Below, one piece after another: positions 28,785 through 38,103 of a DNA stretch of 64,000 bases. Source of the stretch: Ferrimonas balearica (lineage in GTDB: Bacteria; Pseudomonadota; Gammaproteobacteria; Enterobacterales; Shewanellaceae); contig NZ_JAHVHW010000007.1 in the NCBI RefSeq assembly GCF_019802055.1, positions 1,017,403 through 1,081,402 on the forward strand, read 5' to 3'. The translations under genes were made by a program, and so were the position numbers. The notes under the pieces were generated by a model, which had not been told where the DNA came from, made no database searches, and worked only from the letters and a program-made list of their open reading frames with translations. Numbering within the stretch: the stretch's first letter is position 1; every line of letters starts with the position of its first letter.

Positions 28785-30458
28785 GTGGACAAACCCTGGC
28801 TGAACAGCTACCCCGCCGGCGTACCGGCAGAGATTAACCCGGATCAATACGGCAGCTTGCTGGATCTGTTTGAAGAGAGCTGCAGCACCTATCCGGATCA
28901 GGTGGCCTTTATCAATATGGGTGCCGTGCTCACCTATCGCCGTCTGGAAGAGCAGAGCCGGGCTTTTGCTGCCTACCTGCAGAACGAGCTGAAACTGACG
29001 GCGGGTGATCGCGTCGCCATCATGATGCCCAATCTGCTGCAATACCCGATTGCCCTGTTGGGGGTACTGCGTGCCGGTATGGTGGCGGTCAACGTGAACC
29101 CGCTCTACACGCCGCGGGAACTGAAGCATCAGCTGGTGGATTCCGGCGCCAAGGCGATCATCGCGGTCACCAACTTTGGCTCCAGCCTGCAGAAAGTGGT
29201 GCATGAGACTCCGGTAGAGCACGTGATCCTGACCAAGATTGGGGATCAACTCTCCGCGCCCAAGCGCACCCTGGTGAACTTTGTCGTCAAATACGTGAAG
29301 AAGATGGTACCGGCTTACCATCTGCCCGGTGCGGTTTCCATGCGCCGCGCATTGGCCAAAGGCCGCTTCCTGCAGTACGTCAAACCGAAAGTGGTGGCAG
29401 ACGACATTGCATTCCTGCAATACACCGGTGGTACCACCGGCGTGGCCAAAGGGGCGATGCTGACTCACCGCTCCGTGGTGTCCAACATGCTGCAGTGCGA
29501 TGCTTACTACGGCCCGTTGCTGGAGAACGGCAAAGAGATGGTGGTGACGCCACTGCCGCTCTACCACGTGTTTGCGAATACCGTGAACCTGCTGCTGTTC
29601 ATTAAGAAGGGTGGTCAAAACCTGCTGATCACCAACCCTCGTGATCTGGATGCCTTTATCGGCGACCTGAAGAAGTACCCCTTCACGGCGCTGACCGGCG
29701 TGAACACCCTGTTCAATGCGATGCTGAACCACCCAGAGTTTGCCAACATCGATTTCAGCCAGTTCAAGCTGACCATCGGTGGCGGCATGGCGGTGCAGCG
29801 TGCAGTGGCAGAAAAATGGAAAGCGGCCACTGGCGTACCGCTGATCGAAGGCTATGGTTTGACCGAGTGCTCTCCGGTTGTGGCGGCTGGCCGCTACGAT
29901 CAGACTGAGTACAGTGGCGCCATCGGTCTGCCTCTGCCCTCCACCGAGATGCGCGTTGTGGATGAAGAGGGCAACGTACTGCCCCAGGGTGAGGTTGGCG
30001 AACTGCAGGTATTCGGCCCTCAGGTCATGAAGGGCTACTGGCAGCGTCCGGAAGAGACCGCCAAGGTGATGGATGGCGAATGGTTGCTCACTGGAGACAT
30101 CGGACGCATGGATGAAGAGGGCAACTTCTTCATTGTGGACCGTAAGAAAGATATGATTCTGGTCTCCGGCTTCAACGTATTCCCCAACGAGGTGGAAGAC
30201 GTGGTTGCCCTTCATCCCAAGGTGTTGGAAGTGGCCGCAGTGGGTGTCCCCCACGAGGTCTCCGGTGAGCTCGTGAAGATCTTCGTGGTAGCGAAGGAGG
30301 CCGGCCTCAAGGAGCAGGACCTGATCGCCCACTGCCGTAAACACCTGACTGGTTATAAGGTGCCCAAGTTGGTGGAATTTAGGGACGAGCTGCCCAAAAC
30401 CAACGTGGGCAAGATTTTGCGTCGCGAACTGCGCGACGAGGTAAAGGAGTCCAGTTGA
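28785..30458 (+). CDS. fadD: Long-chain-fatty-acid--CoA ligase (paralogue 1)
   Basis: 557 residues, ANL adenylating superfamily. The P-loop-like motif is [14 protein letters not shown] (about residues 211-224); other marks are [11 protein letters not shown] (about 356), [15 protein letters not shown] and the fatty-acyl-CoA synthetase signature [21 protein letters not shown] (two segments, about 448-468), with the catalytic Lys in [13 protein letters not shown]. It activates fatty acids to acyl-CoA at the inner membrane during uptake for beta-oxidation. Start is GTG 28785 with AAGGAGA upstream. rnd begins on its last base. A second, strongly similar fadD lies at 31811. Confidence 0.95.
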   Translation: MDKPWLNSYPAGVPAEINPDQYGSLLDLFEESCSTYPDQVAFINMGAVLTYRRLEEQSRAFAAYLQNELKLTAGDRVAIMMPNLLQYPIALLGVLRAGMVAVNVNPLYTPRELKHQLVDSGAKAIIAVTNFGSSLQKVVHETPVEHVILTKIGDQLSAPKRTLVNFVVKYVKKMVPAYHLPGAVSMRRALAKGRFLQYVKPKVVADDIAFLQYTGGTTGVAKGAMLTHRSVVSNMLQCDAYYGPLLENGKEMVVTPLPLYHVFANTVNLLLFIKKGGQNLLITNPRDLDAFIGDLKKYPFTALTGVNTLFNAMLNHPEFANIDFSQFKLTIGGGMAVQRAVAEKWKAATGVPLIEGYGLTECSPVVAAGRYDQTEYSGAIGLPLPSTEMRVVDEEGNVLPQGEVGELQVFGPQVMKGYWQRPEETAKVMDGEWLLTGDIGRMDEEGNFFIVDRKKDMILVSGFNVFPNEVEDVVALHPKVLEVAAVGVPHEVSGELVKIFVVAKEAGLKEQDLIAHCRKHLTGYKVPKLVEFRDELPKTNVGKILRRELRDEVKESS

Positions 30459-31582
30459 TGCAACCCATGCCCCAGTGGCAGTGGATCGACAATGACGATG
30501 ACCTGGCGGCCTTGTGCCGCCAGTGTCGTCAGAAAGATGCGGTGGCGTTGGACACCGAGTTTGTTCGTACCCGTACCCTGCATGCCCAGCTGGGTTTGAT
30601 CCAGCTGTATGACGGCGAAACCCTGGCGCTGATTGACCCTCTTGAGATCCGCGATCTTGGCCCTCTGTGGCAGCTGATTGCGGATCCCAACGTGGTCAAA
30701 GTACTGCATTCAGCCAGTGAAGACCTGGAGATCTTTGCCCATCGTGGCGGGGTGATCCCTCAACCCCTGTTTGATACTCAGGTGGCAGGTGTCCTGCTCA
30801 ACCTGGGTGGCGCCATGGGATATGGCAAGCTGATTCATCACTACCTCGGTCTGGAGCTGGATAAGGGCGAAGCCCGCACCGACTGGCTCAAGCGTCCCCT
30901 GAGTGACAGCCAGTTGACCTACGCCGCGGCCGATGTGTTCTACCTGCTACAGGTCTATCGCCTGATGCATCCGGCCATCGAAGAGATGGGACGTTTGGAT
31001 TGGTTGTGGCAGGAGGGTCAGCGCGCTTGTCGTGGCCGCCTCAAGCCGGATGATCCCAATAAAGCCTATCTTAAGGTGAAGAACGCCTGGCAGCTTAAGC
31101 CGGTGCAGCTGGCGGTTTTGAGATCCCTGGCCGCGTGGCGTCTGCAGATGGCAGAACAGAAGGATCTCGCCCTTAACTTCGTGGTTAAGGATACGGCGCT
31201 GCTTAACCTGGCCCGTCGTGCTCCGCGCTCAATGGCCTACCTGACCAAGATGGATTGCCTGCACGAGCGGGAGATCCAGCGTTACGGCAAAACTCTGCTG
31301 CGATTGATCGCGTCTGCGGACATCGACAATCCGCCAGAGCCGATCGACCCGATGGGATTGGACCCCAACTTCCGTGATGCCCTGGCAACGGCCCGCAAGG
31401 CTGTGCAGTCTGTGGCGGAAAAGGAGCAGGTGGCCCTGGAGCTGCTGGGTTCCAAGAAGTTGGTGCAGCAGTACGTGGAGTGGGTCTGGCGTGAGCGCTT
31501 CGGCCCTGAGCCGGACCTGTTGCAAGGCTGGCGCGGTGAGTTAGCCCGCGACACGCTGGAGCAGCTGTCATTACTGCCCTGA
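30458..31582 (+). CDS. rnd: Ribonuclease D
   Basis: 374 residues. DEDD exonuclease motifs: ALDTEFVRTRT (Asp/Glu near 29-31), KVLHSASEDLEIF (about 82) and YAAADVFYLL (about 150). An HRDC domain follows (about 205-290). It trims tRNA precursors and other small RNAs from the 3' end. The ATG at 30458 overlaps the fadD stop (TGATG), and AAGGAGT lies inside the end of fadD, so the two genes are translationally coupled, as in E. coli where fadD and rnd are adjacent. A terminator follows. Confidence 0.95.
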   Translation: MQPMPQWQWIDNDDDLAALCRQCRQKDAVALDTEFVRTRTLHAQLGLIQLYDGETLALIDPLEIRDLGPLWQLIADPNVVKVLHSASEDLEIFAHRGGVIPQPLFDTQVAGVLLNLGGAMGYGKLIHHYLGLELDKGEARTDWLKRPLSDSQLTYAAADVFYLLQVYRLMHPAIEEMGRLDWLWQEGQRACRGRLKPDDPNKAYLKVKNAWQLKPVQLAVLRSLAAWRLQMAEQKDLALNFVVKDTALLNLARRAPRSMAYLTKMDCLHEREIQRYGKTLLRLIASADIDNPPEPIDPMGLDPNFRDALATARKAVQSVAEKEQVALELLGSKKLVQQYVEWVWRERFGPEPDLLQGWRGELARDTLEQLSLLP

Positions 31583-31593
31583 ACCGTTTGAAT

Positions 31594-31621
31594 AAAAGCC
31601 CGGCTTATGCCGGGCTTTTTT
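31594..31621. terminator. Intrinsic terminator after rnd
   Basis: AAAAGCCCGGC / GCCGGGCTTTT with loop TTAT, followed by further T. It separates the fadD-rnd unit from the second fadD. Confidence 0.9.
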
Positions 31622-31704
31622 ATGGCTGGACGTGCCTAAGCCGTTGTTGCCCGATAATGGTGCAGCGCTGCACCGAATGAATATCCTTACCGTGCCGGGG
31701 CTGG

Positions 31705-31724
31705 AAACGTGAGATTAAACGTGA
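31705..31724 (+). repeat. Direct repeat upstream of the second fadD
   Basis: AAACGTGA occurs at 31705-31712 and 31717-31724, one helical turn apart (12 bases). Just downstream, around 31744-31760, is an imperfect inverted repeat TTAAAC...GTTTTAA in a very AT-rich stretch. This could be an activator or repressor site for the gene at 31811. It does not match the E. coli FadR consensus. Confidence 0.45.
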
Positions 31725-31810
31725 CATATTGTGGTGCAATTTAATTAAACGATTGTTTTAACGATACCAATAAAAAGTGACGACCACGTCACGGAGCAAG
31801 GAGGCTTTTG

Positions 31811-33478
31811 ATGGAGAAGTTATGGCTGGGCAGCTACCCCAAGGATGTGCCGGAGGAGATCAATCCGGAGCAGTTTACCTCCTTGGTGTCGTTGCTGGAG
31901 GAGAGCGTTGCCAAGTTTGGCGACCGTGCTGCCTTCGTCAATATGGGCCAGTCTCTCACTTACCGTCGTCTGGATGAACTCAGCCGTGCCTTTGCCGCTT
32001 ATCTGCAGCAGGACCTGGGCCTGAAGCAGGGCGACCGCGTAGCGCTGATGATGCCGAACCTGCTGCAGTATCCTGTGGCGCTGTTTGGCGTACTGCGCGC
32101 TGGCATGGTGGTGGTGAACGTCAATCCTCTCTATACGGCTCGTGAACTGAAACATCAGCTCAATGACTCCGGTGCGGAAGCGATCGTTATCGTCTCCAAC
32201 TTTGCCCACACCCTGGAGCAGATCGTCGACGAAACGCCGGTAAAACACGTTATCCTGACCAGCCTGGGCGACCAGCTCTCCCTGCCGAAGCGCACCCTGG
32301 TTAACTTTGTGGTGAAGCACATCAAGAAGATGGTGCCCAAGTACCATCTGCCTCACGCCCGTTCCATGCGCAGTGCGCTGGCCAAGGGGCGTCATCTCCA
32401 ATACGTCCGCCCGAATGTGAAGTCTGAAGACCTGGCGTTTCTTCAGTACACCGGCGGTACCACGGGCGTGGCCAAAGGCGCCATGCTGACCCACCGCAAT
32501 CTGGTGGCCAATCTTGAGCAACTGTGTGGCTTTATTGGCCCCCTGCTGAATGAGGGCGAAGAAACCGTGGTGACGGCATTGCCGCTGTACCACATCTTTG
32601 CGCTGACCGCGAACTGCCTGCTGTTTATGAAACTCGGTGGCACCAACCTGCTGATCACCAACCCGCGGGATATGCCTCTGTTCGTTAAGACCCTGAAGAG
32701 CCAGCCCTTCACCGCGATTACCGGGGTGAATACCCTGTTTAACGGGCTGCTCAACACGGAAGGATTTGATGAGATCGACTTCTCCGGTCTGAAGGTGAGT
32801 CTGGGCGGTGGCATGGCGGTTCAGCGTGCTGTGGCAGAGCGTTGGCAGGCGGTAACCGGCACCCGTTTGCTGGAGGGCTATGGTCTGACTGAGTGCTCAC
32901 CGGTGGCCAGTGTGGCGCCCTACACCGCGACGGGGTATGACGGCACCATCGGTTTGCCGCTGCCCTCCACCGAGATCCGCCTGGTGGACGAGGAGGGCTT
33001 TGAGGTTCCTCTGGGAGAGCGTGGCGAGCTGCAGGTAAAAGGTCCGCAGGTGATGAAGGGCTACTGGCAGCGTCCGGAAGCCAGTGCCGAAGTGCTTAAG
33101 GATGACTGGCTGGCAACCGGGGATATCGCGGTGTGCGATGAGCGGGGCTACTTCACCATCGTGGACCGGAAAAAGGACATGATTCTGGTTTCCGGCTTTA
33201 ACGTGTTCCCCAACGAGATTGAAGACGTGGTGGCGATGCACGATAAGGTGGAAGAGGTGGCGGCGGTAGGGGTGCCCAACGAGGTATCCGGTGAAGTGGT
33301 GAAGATCTTCGTGGTGCGCAAAGATCCACGCTTAAGCGAAGAGGCGCTGATGGCGCACTGCCGCAAGCACCTGACCGGCTATAAGGTGCCCAAGCTGATT
33401 GAGTTCCGGGATGAACTGCCGAAAACCAATGTCGGCAAGATCCTGCGTCGTGCGCTCCGGGAGGAGCAGGCGGCCTAA
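31811..33478 (+). CDS. fadD: Long-chain-fatty-acid--CoA ligase (paralogue 2)
   Basis: 555 residues, close paralogue of the gene at 28785 along its full length: [44 protein letters not shown] and [12 protein letters not shown] are all present, so it should be an active acyl-CoA synthetase. ATG 31811 has AAGGAGG about six bases upstream. Unlike paralogue 1 it has its own long AT-rich leader (31622-31810) and terminator, so it is independently regulated. Divergence may reflect different chain-length preference; this is inference. Confidence 0.94.
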   Translation: MEKLWLGSYPKDVPEEINPEQFTSLVSLLEESVAKFGDRAAFVNMGQSLTYRRLDELSRAFAAYLQQDLGLKQGDRVALMMPNLLQYPVALFGVLRAGMVVVNVNPLYTARELKHQLNDSGAEAIVIVSNFAHTLEQIVDETPVKHVILTSLGDQLSLPKRTLVNFVVKHIKKMVPKYHLPHARSMRSALAKGRHLQYVRPNVKSEDLAFLQYTGGTTGVAKGAMLTHRNLVANLEQLCGFIGPLLNEGEETVVTALPLYHIFALTANCLLFMKLGGTNLLITNPRDMPLFVKTLKSQPFTAITGVNTLFNGLLNTEGFDEIDFSGLKVSLGGGMAVQRAVAERWQAVTGTRLLEGYGLTECSPVASVAPYTATGYDGTIGLPLPSTEIRLVDEEGFEVPLGERGELQVKGPQVMKGYWQRPEASAEVLKDDWLATGDIAVCDERGYFTIVDRKKDMILVSGFNVFPNEIEDVVAMHDKVEEVAAVGVPNEVSGEVVKIFVVRKDPRLSEEALMAHCRKHLTGYKVPKLIEFRDELPKTNVGKILRRALREEQAA

Positions 33479-33487
33479 AGCAAACAG

Positions 33488-33513
33488 AAAGGCCCGCGTT
33501 AGCGGGCCTTTTG
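33488..33513. terminator. Bidirectional terminator between fadD paralogue 2 and minE
   Basis: AAAGGCCCGC / GCGGGCCTTTT with loop GTTA. Confidence 0.85.
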
Positions 33514-33514
33514 T

Positions 33515-33763
33515 CTATTTGGGCGGCAGGGGAACATTCAGTTCCAATACCGCCAGATCCTCATCATGGTCGAGGGCGATCACGATGTCCTCGGTGGGCA
33601 CGTACCGGCCCAGTACCGCCATCAACTCCCGTTGCAGCTCAGGCAGGTAGTCGGGGCCGTTGCGATGGAGGCGCTGGTGGGCGACGATCACCTTAAGGCG
33701 ATCTTTGGCCATGCCGGCGCTCTCGTTGTCTTCGCCTTTACGGAAATACTCCAGAAATCCCAT
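33515..33763 (-). CDS. minE: Cell division topological specificity factor MinE
   Basis: 82 residues from ATG 33763. The membrane-targeting N-terminus MGFLEYFRKG, the MinD-contact helix RLKVIVAHQR (about 20-29) and the dimer domain YLPELQRELMAVLGRYV (about 36-52) follow the family. MinE stimulates MinD ATPase and drives pole-to-pole oscillation, keeping the division inhibitor away from midcell. It follows minD by one base. The frame is open 24 codons further upstream inside minD, which is not part of the protein. Confidence 0.95.
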   Translation of the reverse strand: MGFLEYFRKGEDNESAGMAKDRLKVIVAHQRLHRNGPDYLPELQRELMAVLGRYVPTEDIVIALDHDEDLAVLELNVPLPPK

Positions 33764-33764
33764 C

Positions 33765-34571
33765 TCAGCCCCCAAACAGCTTCTTAAGCCAGCCCTTCTT
33801 CTGCTCGGTGAAGCGCAGCGGCCGGGTTTCGCCAAGCAGTCGGGCGACGGTGTCCTGGTAGGCCTGACCGGCGTCCGATTCCTGGTCCAGAATCACCGGG
33901 TTACCGAAGTTGGACGCCTTCAGCACCGAAGGACACTCGGGAATCACGCCCAGCAGGGGGATCGCGAGGATCTCCTCAACGTCGGCCAGGCTCAGCATCT
34001 CGCCACTGGTAACGCGATTTGGGTTATAGCGGCTCACCAGGAGGTGCTCCTTTACGGGCTCAAGGGCCTGTTCGGCACGCAGAGAGCGGCTTTGCAGCAT
34101 GCCCAGAATCCGGTCGGAATCGCGGACAGAGGAGATTTCCGGGTTGGTGGTGACGATCGCTTCGTCGGCAAAATAGAGCGCCATCATGGCGCCATGCTCA
34201 ATGCCTGCCGGGCTGTCACACAGGATAAAGTCAAAGCGCTCTCTCAACTGCGCCAGAATCGCCTCAACACCCTCCCGGGTCAGCGCGTCTTTATCCCGGG
34301 TCTGAGAGGCGGGCAGAACGTAGAGGTTGGCACAGCGCTTATCTTTGATCAGCGCCTGATTCAGGGTGGCTTCGCCGTTGATCACATTGACGAAGTCATA
34401 CACGACGCGGCGTTCACAGCCCATCACCAGATCGAGATTGCGCAGGCCAATATCGAAATCGAGGACGACGGTGCGGTGGCCGGCCAGGGCAAGGCCCATG
34501 CCGATGGCGGCGGAGGAGGTGGTTTTGCCCACTCCCCCCTTGCCGGAAGTGACGACGATGACTCGGGACAT
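33765..34571 (-). CDS. minD: Septum site-determining protein MinD
   Basis: 268 residues, ParA/MinD ATPase. The deviant Walker A is VTSGKGGVGKTTSSAAIG (about 7-24), with DFDIGLRNLDLVMGCERRVVYDFV in two parts, CDSPAGIEHGA (Walker B), and the membrane-targeting amphipathic C-terminus EQKKGWLKKLFGG. MinD binds the membrane in its ATP form and recruits MinC and MinE. Nine bases separate it from minC. Confidence 0.98.
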   Translation of the reverse strand: MSRVIVVTSGKGGVGKTTSSAAIGMGLALAGHRTVVLDFDIGLRNLDLVMGCERRVVYDFVNVINGEATLNQALIKDKRCANLYVLPASQTRDKDALTREGVEAILAQLRERFDFILCDSPAGIEHGAMMALYFADEAIVTTNPEISSVRDSDRILGMLQSRSLRAEQALEPVKEHLLVSRYNPNRVTSGEMLSLADVEEILAIPLLGVIPECPSVLKASNFGNPVILDQESDAGQAYQDTVARLLGETRPLRFTEQKKGWLKKLFGG

Positions 34572-34579
34572 GAGTTCTC

Positions 34580-35233
34580 CTAGGGGCGTGACAGGGCGTG
34601 GCAGGTGAGTGCCGTGCCCTGTAACTGAACAAGAACCGCTTCGCCCCAGTGGGGGTGACTGGGCTCTACGGTTTGATAATGACCGGCCAGAGCAACAAGC
34701 TCTGGTTGGAAGTTGTGGCTGATCAGATAGGCGCTGCTGTCCCCGGTGGCGCCCGCAAAGGCGCGCCCCCGCATCGGGCCATAGACCTGGATATCGCCGT
34801 CTGCCATCAGTTCAGCACCGGCACTGACGGCACTCAGTACAATCAGGTCTCGCTCCTTGGCGTAGATCTGCTGACCGGAGCGCACCGGTTTGTCGATGAT
34901 GAGCGGGGGCAGGCGGTGGTGGGCCTTCTGTGCCTTGTGCTCAAGGTTGGGCAGGTCCAGTTCGACCAGTTCGGATTTGTGAGTGGGCTGAGCGCGGCTG
35001 ACCGCCATGGGCAGCAGCTGGTGGCGCCGCACCAGGGCGACCACCTCCGCCAGTGCCAATGTCGGGTCCAGACCCTCGATGTCGAGGATGACCGGCATTC
35101 GGGTAAACAGGGCGGGAGCGCGTTCAATATGTTGCGTCAGGGCAGCGTCCAACTGGGCCAGCGTACGGCCACAAAGACGGAGTGTGGACAGGGTAAAACT
35201 GCCACCTTTGAATTCGATGACGGGGGAATGCAT
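34580..35233 (-). CDS. minC: Septum site-determining protein MinC
   Basis: 217 residues. N-terminal FtsZ-inhibiting domain (about 1-105, EFKGGSFTLSTLRL) and C-terminal beta-helix domain (about 115-217) with the MinD-binding RSGQQIYAKERDLIVL, AGAELMADGDIQVYGPMRGRA. It blocks FtsZ polymerisation at the poles. First gene of minCDE; ycgL is divergent, as in E. coli. Confidence 0.96.
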   Translation of the reverse strand: MHSPVIEFKGGSFTLSTLRLCGRTLAQLDAALTQHIERAPALFTRMPVILDIEGLDPTLALAEVVALVRRHQLLPMAVSRAQPTHKSELVELDLPNLEHKAQKAHHRLPPLIIDKPVRSGQQIYAKERDLIVLSAVSAGAELMADGDIQVYGPMRGRAFAGATGDSSAYLISHNFQPELVALAGHYQTVEPSHPHWGEAVLVQLQGTALTCHALSRP

Positions 35234-35302
35234 GCACGCCTCAAACAGCTGGGCGGACTGGCGAATCGCTAGCCAGTAACGGATTCTTTTCTTGGAGGCG
35301 CA

Positions 35303-35311
35303 TGGTATAGT
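35303..35311 (+). promoter_or_regulatory. Extended -10 promoter for ycgL
   Basis: TGGTATAGT (TGn plus TATAGT) about 50 bases ahead of the ycgL start; no good -35 box is present, which fits the extended -10 class. Confidence 0.5.
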
Positions 35312-35359
35312 GAGCGCTGCGATTTACGCAATAAGCAACAGAATGAATTGCCTAAAAAG

Positions 35360-35641
35360 ATGATGATTTGTGCCATTTACAAGAGCAGTCGAAAGGCCGA
35401 TACCTATTTGTACCTGCCCAAGCGGGACGACTTCTCCAAAGTGCCTCAGCCGTTGATGGAGGTGTTTGGCACTCCGCAGTTCGTGATGATCCTGCCCATG
35501 GTAAAGATCAAACAGTTGGCCAACGCCGACCTGTCAAAAGTCACCCAGGAACTGAGCGACAAGGGCTATTACCTGCAACTGCCTCCTCCGACGGAAGATC
35601 TGCTCAAAGCACATCGTCGTACCCTGGGGTTACAAGACTGA
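35360..35641 (+). CDS. ycgL: YcgL family protein
   Basis: 93 residues from ATG 35360 (or 92 from the adjacent ATG 35363). ICAIYKSSRKADTYLYLPKRDDF and GYYLQLPPPTEDLL, each in part, are the conserved core of YcgL (DUF709), a small cytoplasmic protein of unknown function found beside minC in many gammaproteobacteria. The in-frame TTG at 35348 is a weaker start. It is followed by the transglycosylase gene after 20 bases. Confidence 0.92.
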   Translation: MMICAIYKSSRKADTYLYLPKRDDFSKVPQPLMEVFGTPQFVMILPMVKIKQLANADLSKVTQELSDKGYYLQLPPPTEDLLKAHRRTLGLQD

Positions 35642-35661
35642 TAACAAGGAGGTCCCTGTCT

Positions 35662-36636
35662 ATGTGGAAACGGGCAATTGTCGCAGCACTGATCGGTTTC
35701 AGCGCCAGCACTATGGCGGTGGATGCTGATGGATTTCGGGATTACGTCAGCCAACTGAAGCAGGAAGCGGCGGATAAAGGCTATCAACAGGCCACCATCG
35801 ATGAGGCATTTTCCGACCTTAAGCTGTTTAAGCGGGCGATCTCAGCGGACCGCAACCAGCCGGAATTCAAAAAGACCCTGGATACCTATCTGCCTCAGGC
35901 GGTGCCGCAGTGGAAGGTGGATCAGGCGCGCAAACTCTATAAAGAGCACAAGGAACTGCTTGAAGAGATTGGTAAAGCCTATGGCGTCCAGCCCCGTTTT
36001 ATCGTGGCGCTGTGGGGCATTGAGACCAACTTCGGTGGCTACACCGGTAACTACCCGGTATTAAGCACCACGGCCTCTCTGGCCTATGAAGGCCGGCGCG
36101 AGGCGTTTTTCAAAGAGCAGTTCTTTGCGGCCATGACCATCCTGGATGAGGGCCACATCAGTGCAGACGCCATGCGTGGCTCCTGGGCTGGCGCCATGGG
36201 CCAGACTCAGTTTATGCCCACCTCGTTTCTCAGTTACGCCCAGGATTATGATGGCGACGGTCGCAAAGACATCTGGGGCTCTCTGCCAGACGTATTTGCC
36301 TCTGCGGCAAACTACCTGAAGAATGTTGGCTGGGAGTATGACCAGACCTGGGCTCGTCAGGTGAAACTGACGGCGCCGGTGGCCGAGGAGAACCAGGGTC
36401 TTAAGGTGAAGAAGACTCTGGAGGAGTGGCAGGCTCTGGGCGTCCGTCGTTTTGATGGGACCGATCTTCCGGCCCGTGGGATCGAAGCGTCACTGGTATT
36501 CCCGGATGACGCACACGGTCGCGTTTACCTCGCTTACGCCAACTATGACGCCCTGATGCGTTGGAACCGCAGCCACTACTTTGCGGTGGCCGTGGGTTAC
36601 CTCTCGGATCGCATTAAGTTCCCTCCCATCGAGTGA
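35662..36636 (+). CDS. Lytic murein transglycosylase, MltB type (GH103)
   Basis: 324 residues from ATG 35662, with AAGGAGG ten bases upstream. Signal peptide about 1-21 (AIVAALIGFSASTMAVDA). Catalytic region: YGVQPRFIVALWGIETNFGGYTG (Glu near 120), then GSWAGAMGQTQFMPTSFL and DYDGDGRKDIWGS (about 175-215), which is the MltB hallmark. It cleaves the MurNAc-GlcNAc bond in the periplasm to give 1,6-anhydromuropeptides. There is no lipobox, so this is a soluble form unlike E. coli MltB. Likely co-transcribed with ycgL. Confidence 0.92.
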   Translation: MWKRAIVAALIGFSASTMAVDADGFRDYVSQLKQEAADKGYQQATIDEAFSDLKLFKRAISADRNQPEFKKTLDTYLPQAVPQWKVDQARKLYKEHKELLEEIGKAYGVQPRFIVALWGIETNFGGYTGNYPVLSTTASLAYEGRREAFFKEQFFAAMTILDEGHISADAMRGSWAGAMGQTQFMPTSFLSYAQDYDGDGRKDIWGSLPDVFASAANYLKNVGWEYDQTWARQVKLTAPVAEENQGLKVKKTLEEWQALGVRRFDGTDLPARGIEASLVFPDDAHGRVYLAYANYDALMRWNRSHYFAVAVGYLSDRIKFPPIE

Positions 36637-36654
36637 GCGTTTTTGCTATCATGC

Positions 36655-36690
36655 GCGCCCCCGGAGTCCCGGGGGCGCCGTTGTTTTAGG
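36655..36690 (+). terminator. GC-rich hairpin, probable terminator before ycgN
   Basis: GCGCCCCCGG / CCGGGGGCGC with loop AGTC, followed by CGTTGTTTT. It is 18 bases after the transglycosylase stop and only some ten bases before the ycgN ribosome site, so partial read-through is likely. Confidence 0.6.
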
Positions 36691-36699
36691 GGAGTGGCC

Positions 36700-37161
36700 A
36701 TGTCTGAGCAAACGCCGTTTTGGCAGAAACCGTTGACTGAAATGACCGATCAGGAGTGGGAATCCCTCTGTGACGGTTGCGGTAAGTGCTGCCTGAACAA
36801 GCTGATTGATGACGACACCGATGACGTGTACTTCACCAATGTGGCCTGCCAGCTGTTGAATCACAAAAGCTGCCGCTGCAACAAGTACGAGACCCGCTTC
36901 GACTACGTGCCGGACTGCTACAAGATCACCCCGGAAAACGTCGGTGAACTGGATTGGCTGCCGCCCAGCTGTGCCTATAAGCGCCTGAATGAGGGCCGTG
37001 GACTGCCGAGCTGGCACCCATTGCTGACCGGCAGTGCGTCCGCTATGCATGCTGCGGGGATGTCGATCCGCAATAAGGTGCTGGATGAGCGCGATGTGGG
37101 CACCGAAAGCCACATCCTGCTGGGCTGCATTGTGCATTGGCCAGCCAACGAGATTGATTGA
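36700..37161 (+). CDS. ycgN: YcgN family Cys-rich protein (UPF0260)
   Basis: 153 residues from ATG 36700, with AGGGGAG upstream. Eight or more Cys in a fixed pattern: [13 protein letters not shown] (about 23-35), [35 protein letters not shown] and LLGCIVHW. This is the UPF0260/CxxCxxCC zinc- or iron-sulfur-binding family. Cytoplasmic, function unknown. It sits close to minCDE and ycgL as in many gammaproteobacteria. Confidence 0.93.
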   Translation: MSEQTPFWQKPLTEMTDQEWESLCDGCGKCCLNKLIDDDTDDVYFTNVACQLLNHKSCRCNKYETRFDYVPDCYKITPENVGELDWLPPSCAYKRLNEGRGLPSWHPLLTGSASAMHAAGMSIRNKVLDERDVGTESHILLGCIVHWPANEID

Positions 37162-37166
37162 AAAGA

Positions 37167-37190
37167 GGCGCCCAGAGAGGCGCCTTTTTT
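37167..37190. terminator. Intrinsic terminator after ycgN
   Basis: GGCGCC / GGCGCC with loop CAGAGA, then TTTTTT. Confidence 0.85.
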
Positions 37191-37284
37191 GTGACTGTCT
37201 GCCGTTGAGCAGAGTGTATCTAGGTATTGCCTCCGTAGGGTGATATGTGACACCGTCATGGAGTATTCCAGGGAGGGCAATGCC

Positions 37285-37575
37285 ATGGTTCGAACCAAAA
37301 CCTATGAACATGATGAGGCGGGAAACTGCATTCTGACCGTCAGTGCGGCCAGCCAGAATGGTGGAATGGCACAAGTGGTGGGTGGACATCTGTTTCGCCG
37401 TTACCTGGAGGGTGATCGCTCCTTTATCATCCGTTTGCCCGGCAACATCGGCCAGACCACCATGGAGGTGATTAGTGGCGCGCTGTTGGGGCTGAACGCC
37501 AATATCCGACTGGAAGGGGATGGGGCAGTGCGGGTCGAGGAGTACCTGCGCGAGGAGCATGGACATCAGCTTTAA
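37285..37575 (+). CDS. Hypothetical small protein
   Basis: 96 residues from ATG 37285, preceded by GGGAGGG about eight bases upstream; an ATG at 37258 has no ribosome site. No signal peptide or membrane helix. Sequence has GGHLFRRYLEGDRSFIIRLPG and a beta-rich look. I do not recognise the family. It stands between the ycgN terminator and another small gene, all on the plus strand. Confidence 0.6.
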   Translation: MVRTKTYEHDEAGNCILTVSAASQNGGMAQVVGGHLFRRYLEGDRSFIIRLPGNIGQTTMEVISGALLGLNANIRLEGDGAVRVEEYLREEHGHQL

Positions 37576-37667
37576 CCGGGAGATGAGGTGATAGCTGGCC
37601 TGATTCAGACCGTGTACTGGCTTAATGGATTACGATGCGCCGCCAATCCCTTGCGCAGGTGAACACG

Positions 37668-38027
37668 ATGAAGAGAACGTTAAAACACGATATTCTGCTG
37701 ATACCGTTGCTCTTCTTTATCGCTGTGCTTCTGCCAGTGTTCGCGTGGCATGGTGTGGGATCTCTGGACAGCGACATTGGTGAATGGTTTCAAAGAAGCG
37801 GGTCGCTGGTGGTGCTGTGCGCCGCAGTGCTGGAATACCTGCTGTTTAAAATCACGCTTTCTGCAACGCCGGCCAGTGGTGAGCGCACTGGGCGCCGGCC
37901 TCACTACCGGGTGTCATCCACCTACCTCAAGTACATTCAGGCGCTGAAGTACGTGACCGCAATAGTTGCCATTATCGGCACGGTGATTTGGGGCTATGGT
38001 GATCTGATGTATCAGCACGCGCGTTAA
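37668..38027 (+). CDS. Hypothetical membrane protein, three predicted helices
   Basis: 119 residues from ATG 37668 (an ATG at 37635 would add 11). Hydrophobic segments lie at about 12-32 (LLIPLLFFIAVLLPVFAW), 46-64 (GSLVVLCAAVLEYLLF) and 95-113 (ALKYVTAIVAIIGTVIWGY), with a charged loop of about 30 residues between the second and third. Probably an inner-membrane protein. No family recognised. A bidirectional terminator separates it from convergent dsbB. Confidence 0.65.
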   Translation: MKRTLKHDILLIPLLFFIAVLLPVFAWHGVGSLDSDIGEWFQRSGSLVVLCAAVLEYLLFKITLSATPASGERTGRRPHYRVSSTYLKYIQALKYVTAIVAIIGTVIWGYGDLMYQHAR

Positions 38028-38063
38028 CGTCCACGGGCAATTCCCTGAGCGGGAAGCCAAAAG

Positions 38064-38088
38064 AAACGGCGCCTGTTGGCGCCGTTTT
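38064..38088. terminator. Bidirectional terminator upstream of dsbB stop
   Basis: AAACGGCGCC / GGCGCCGTTT with loop TGTT. The same stem recurs at 38652 and 51982. Confidence 0.88.
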
Positions 38089-38103
38089 CTATTCCAACAA
38101 CGC

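Noticed and set aside
28680-30344. 554-codon open frame antisense to fadD
   Set aside because: Lies wholly over a well-supported fadD gene; His/Gln/Gly-rich translation is typical of a shadow frame.
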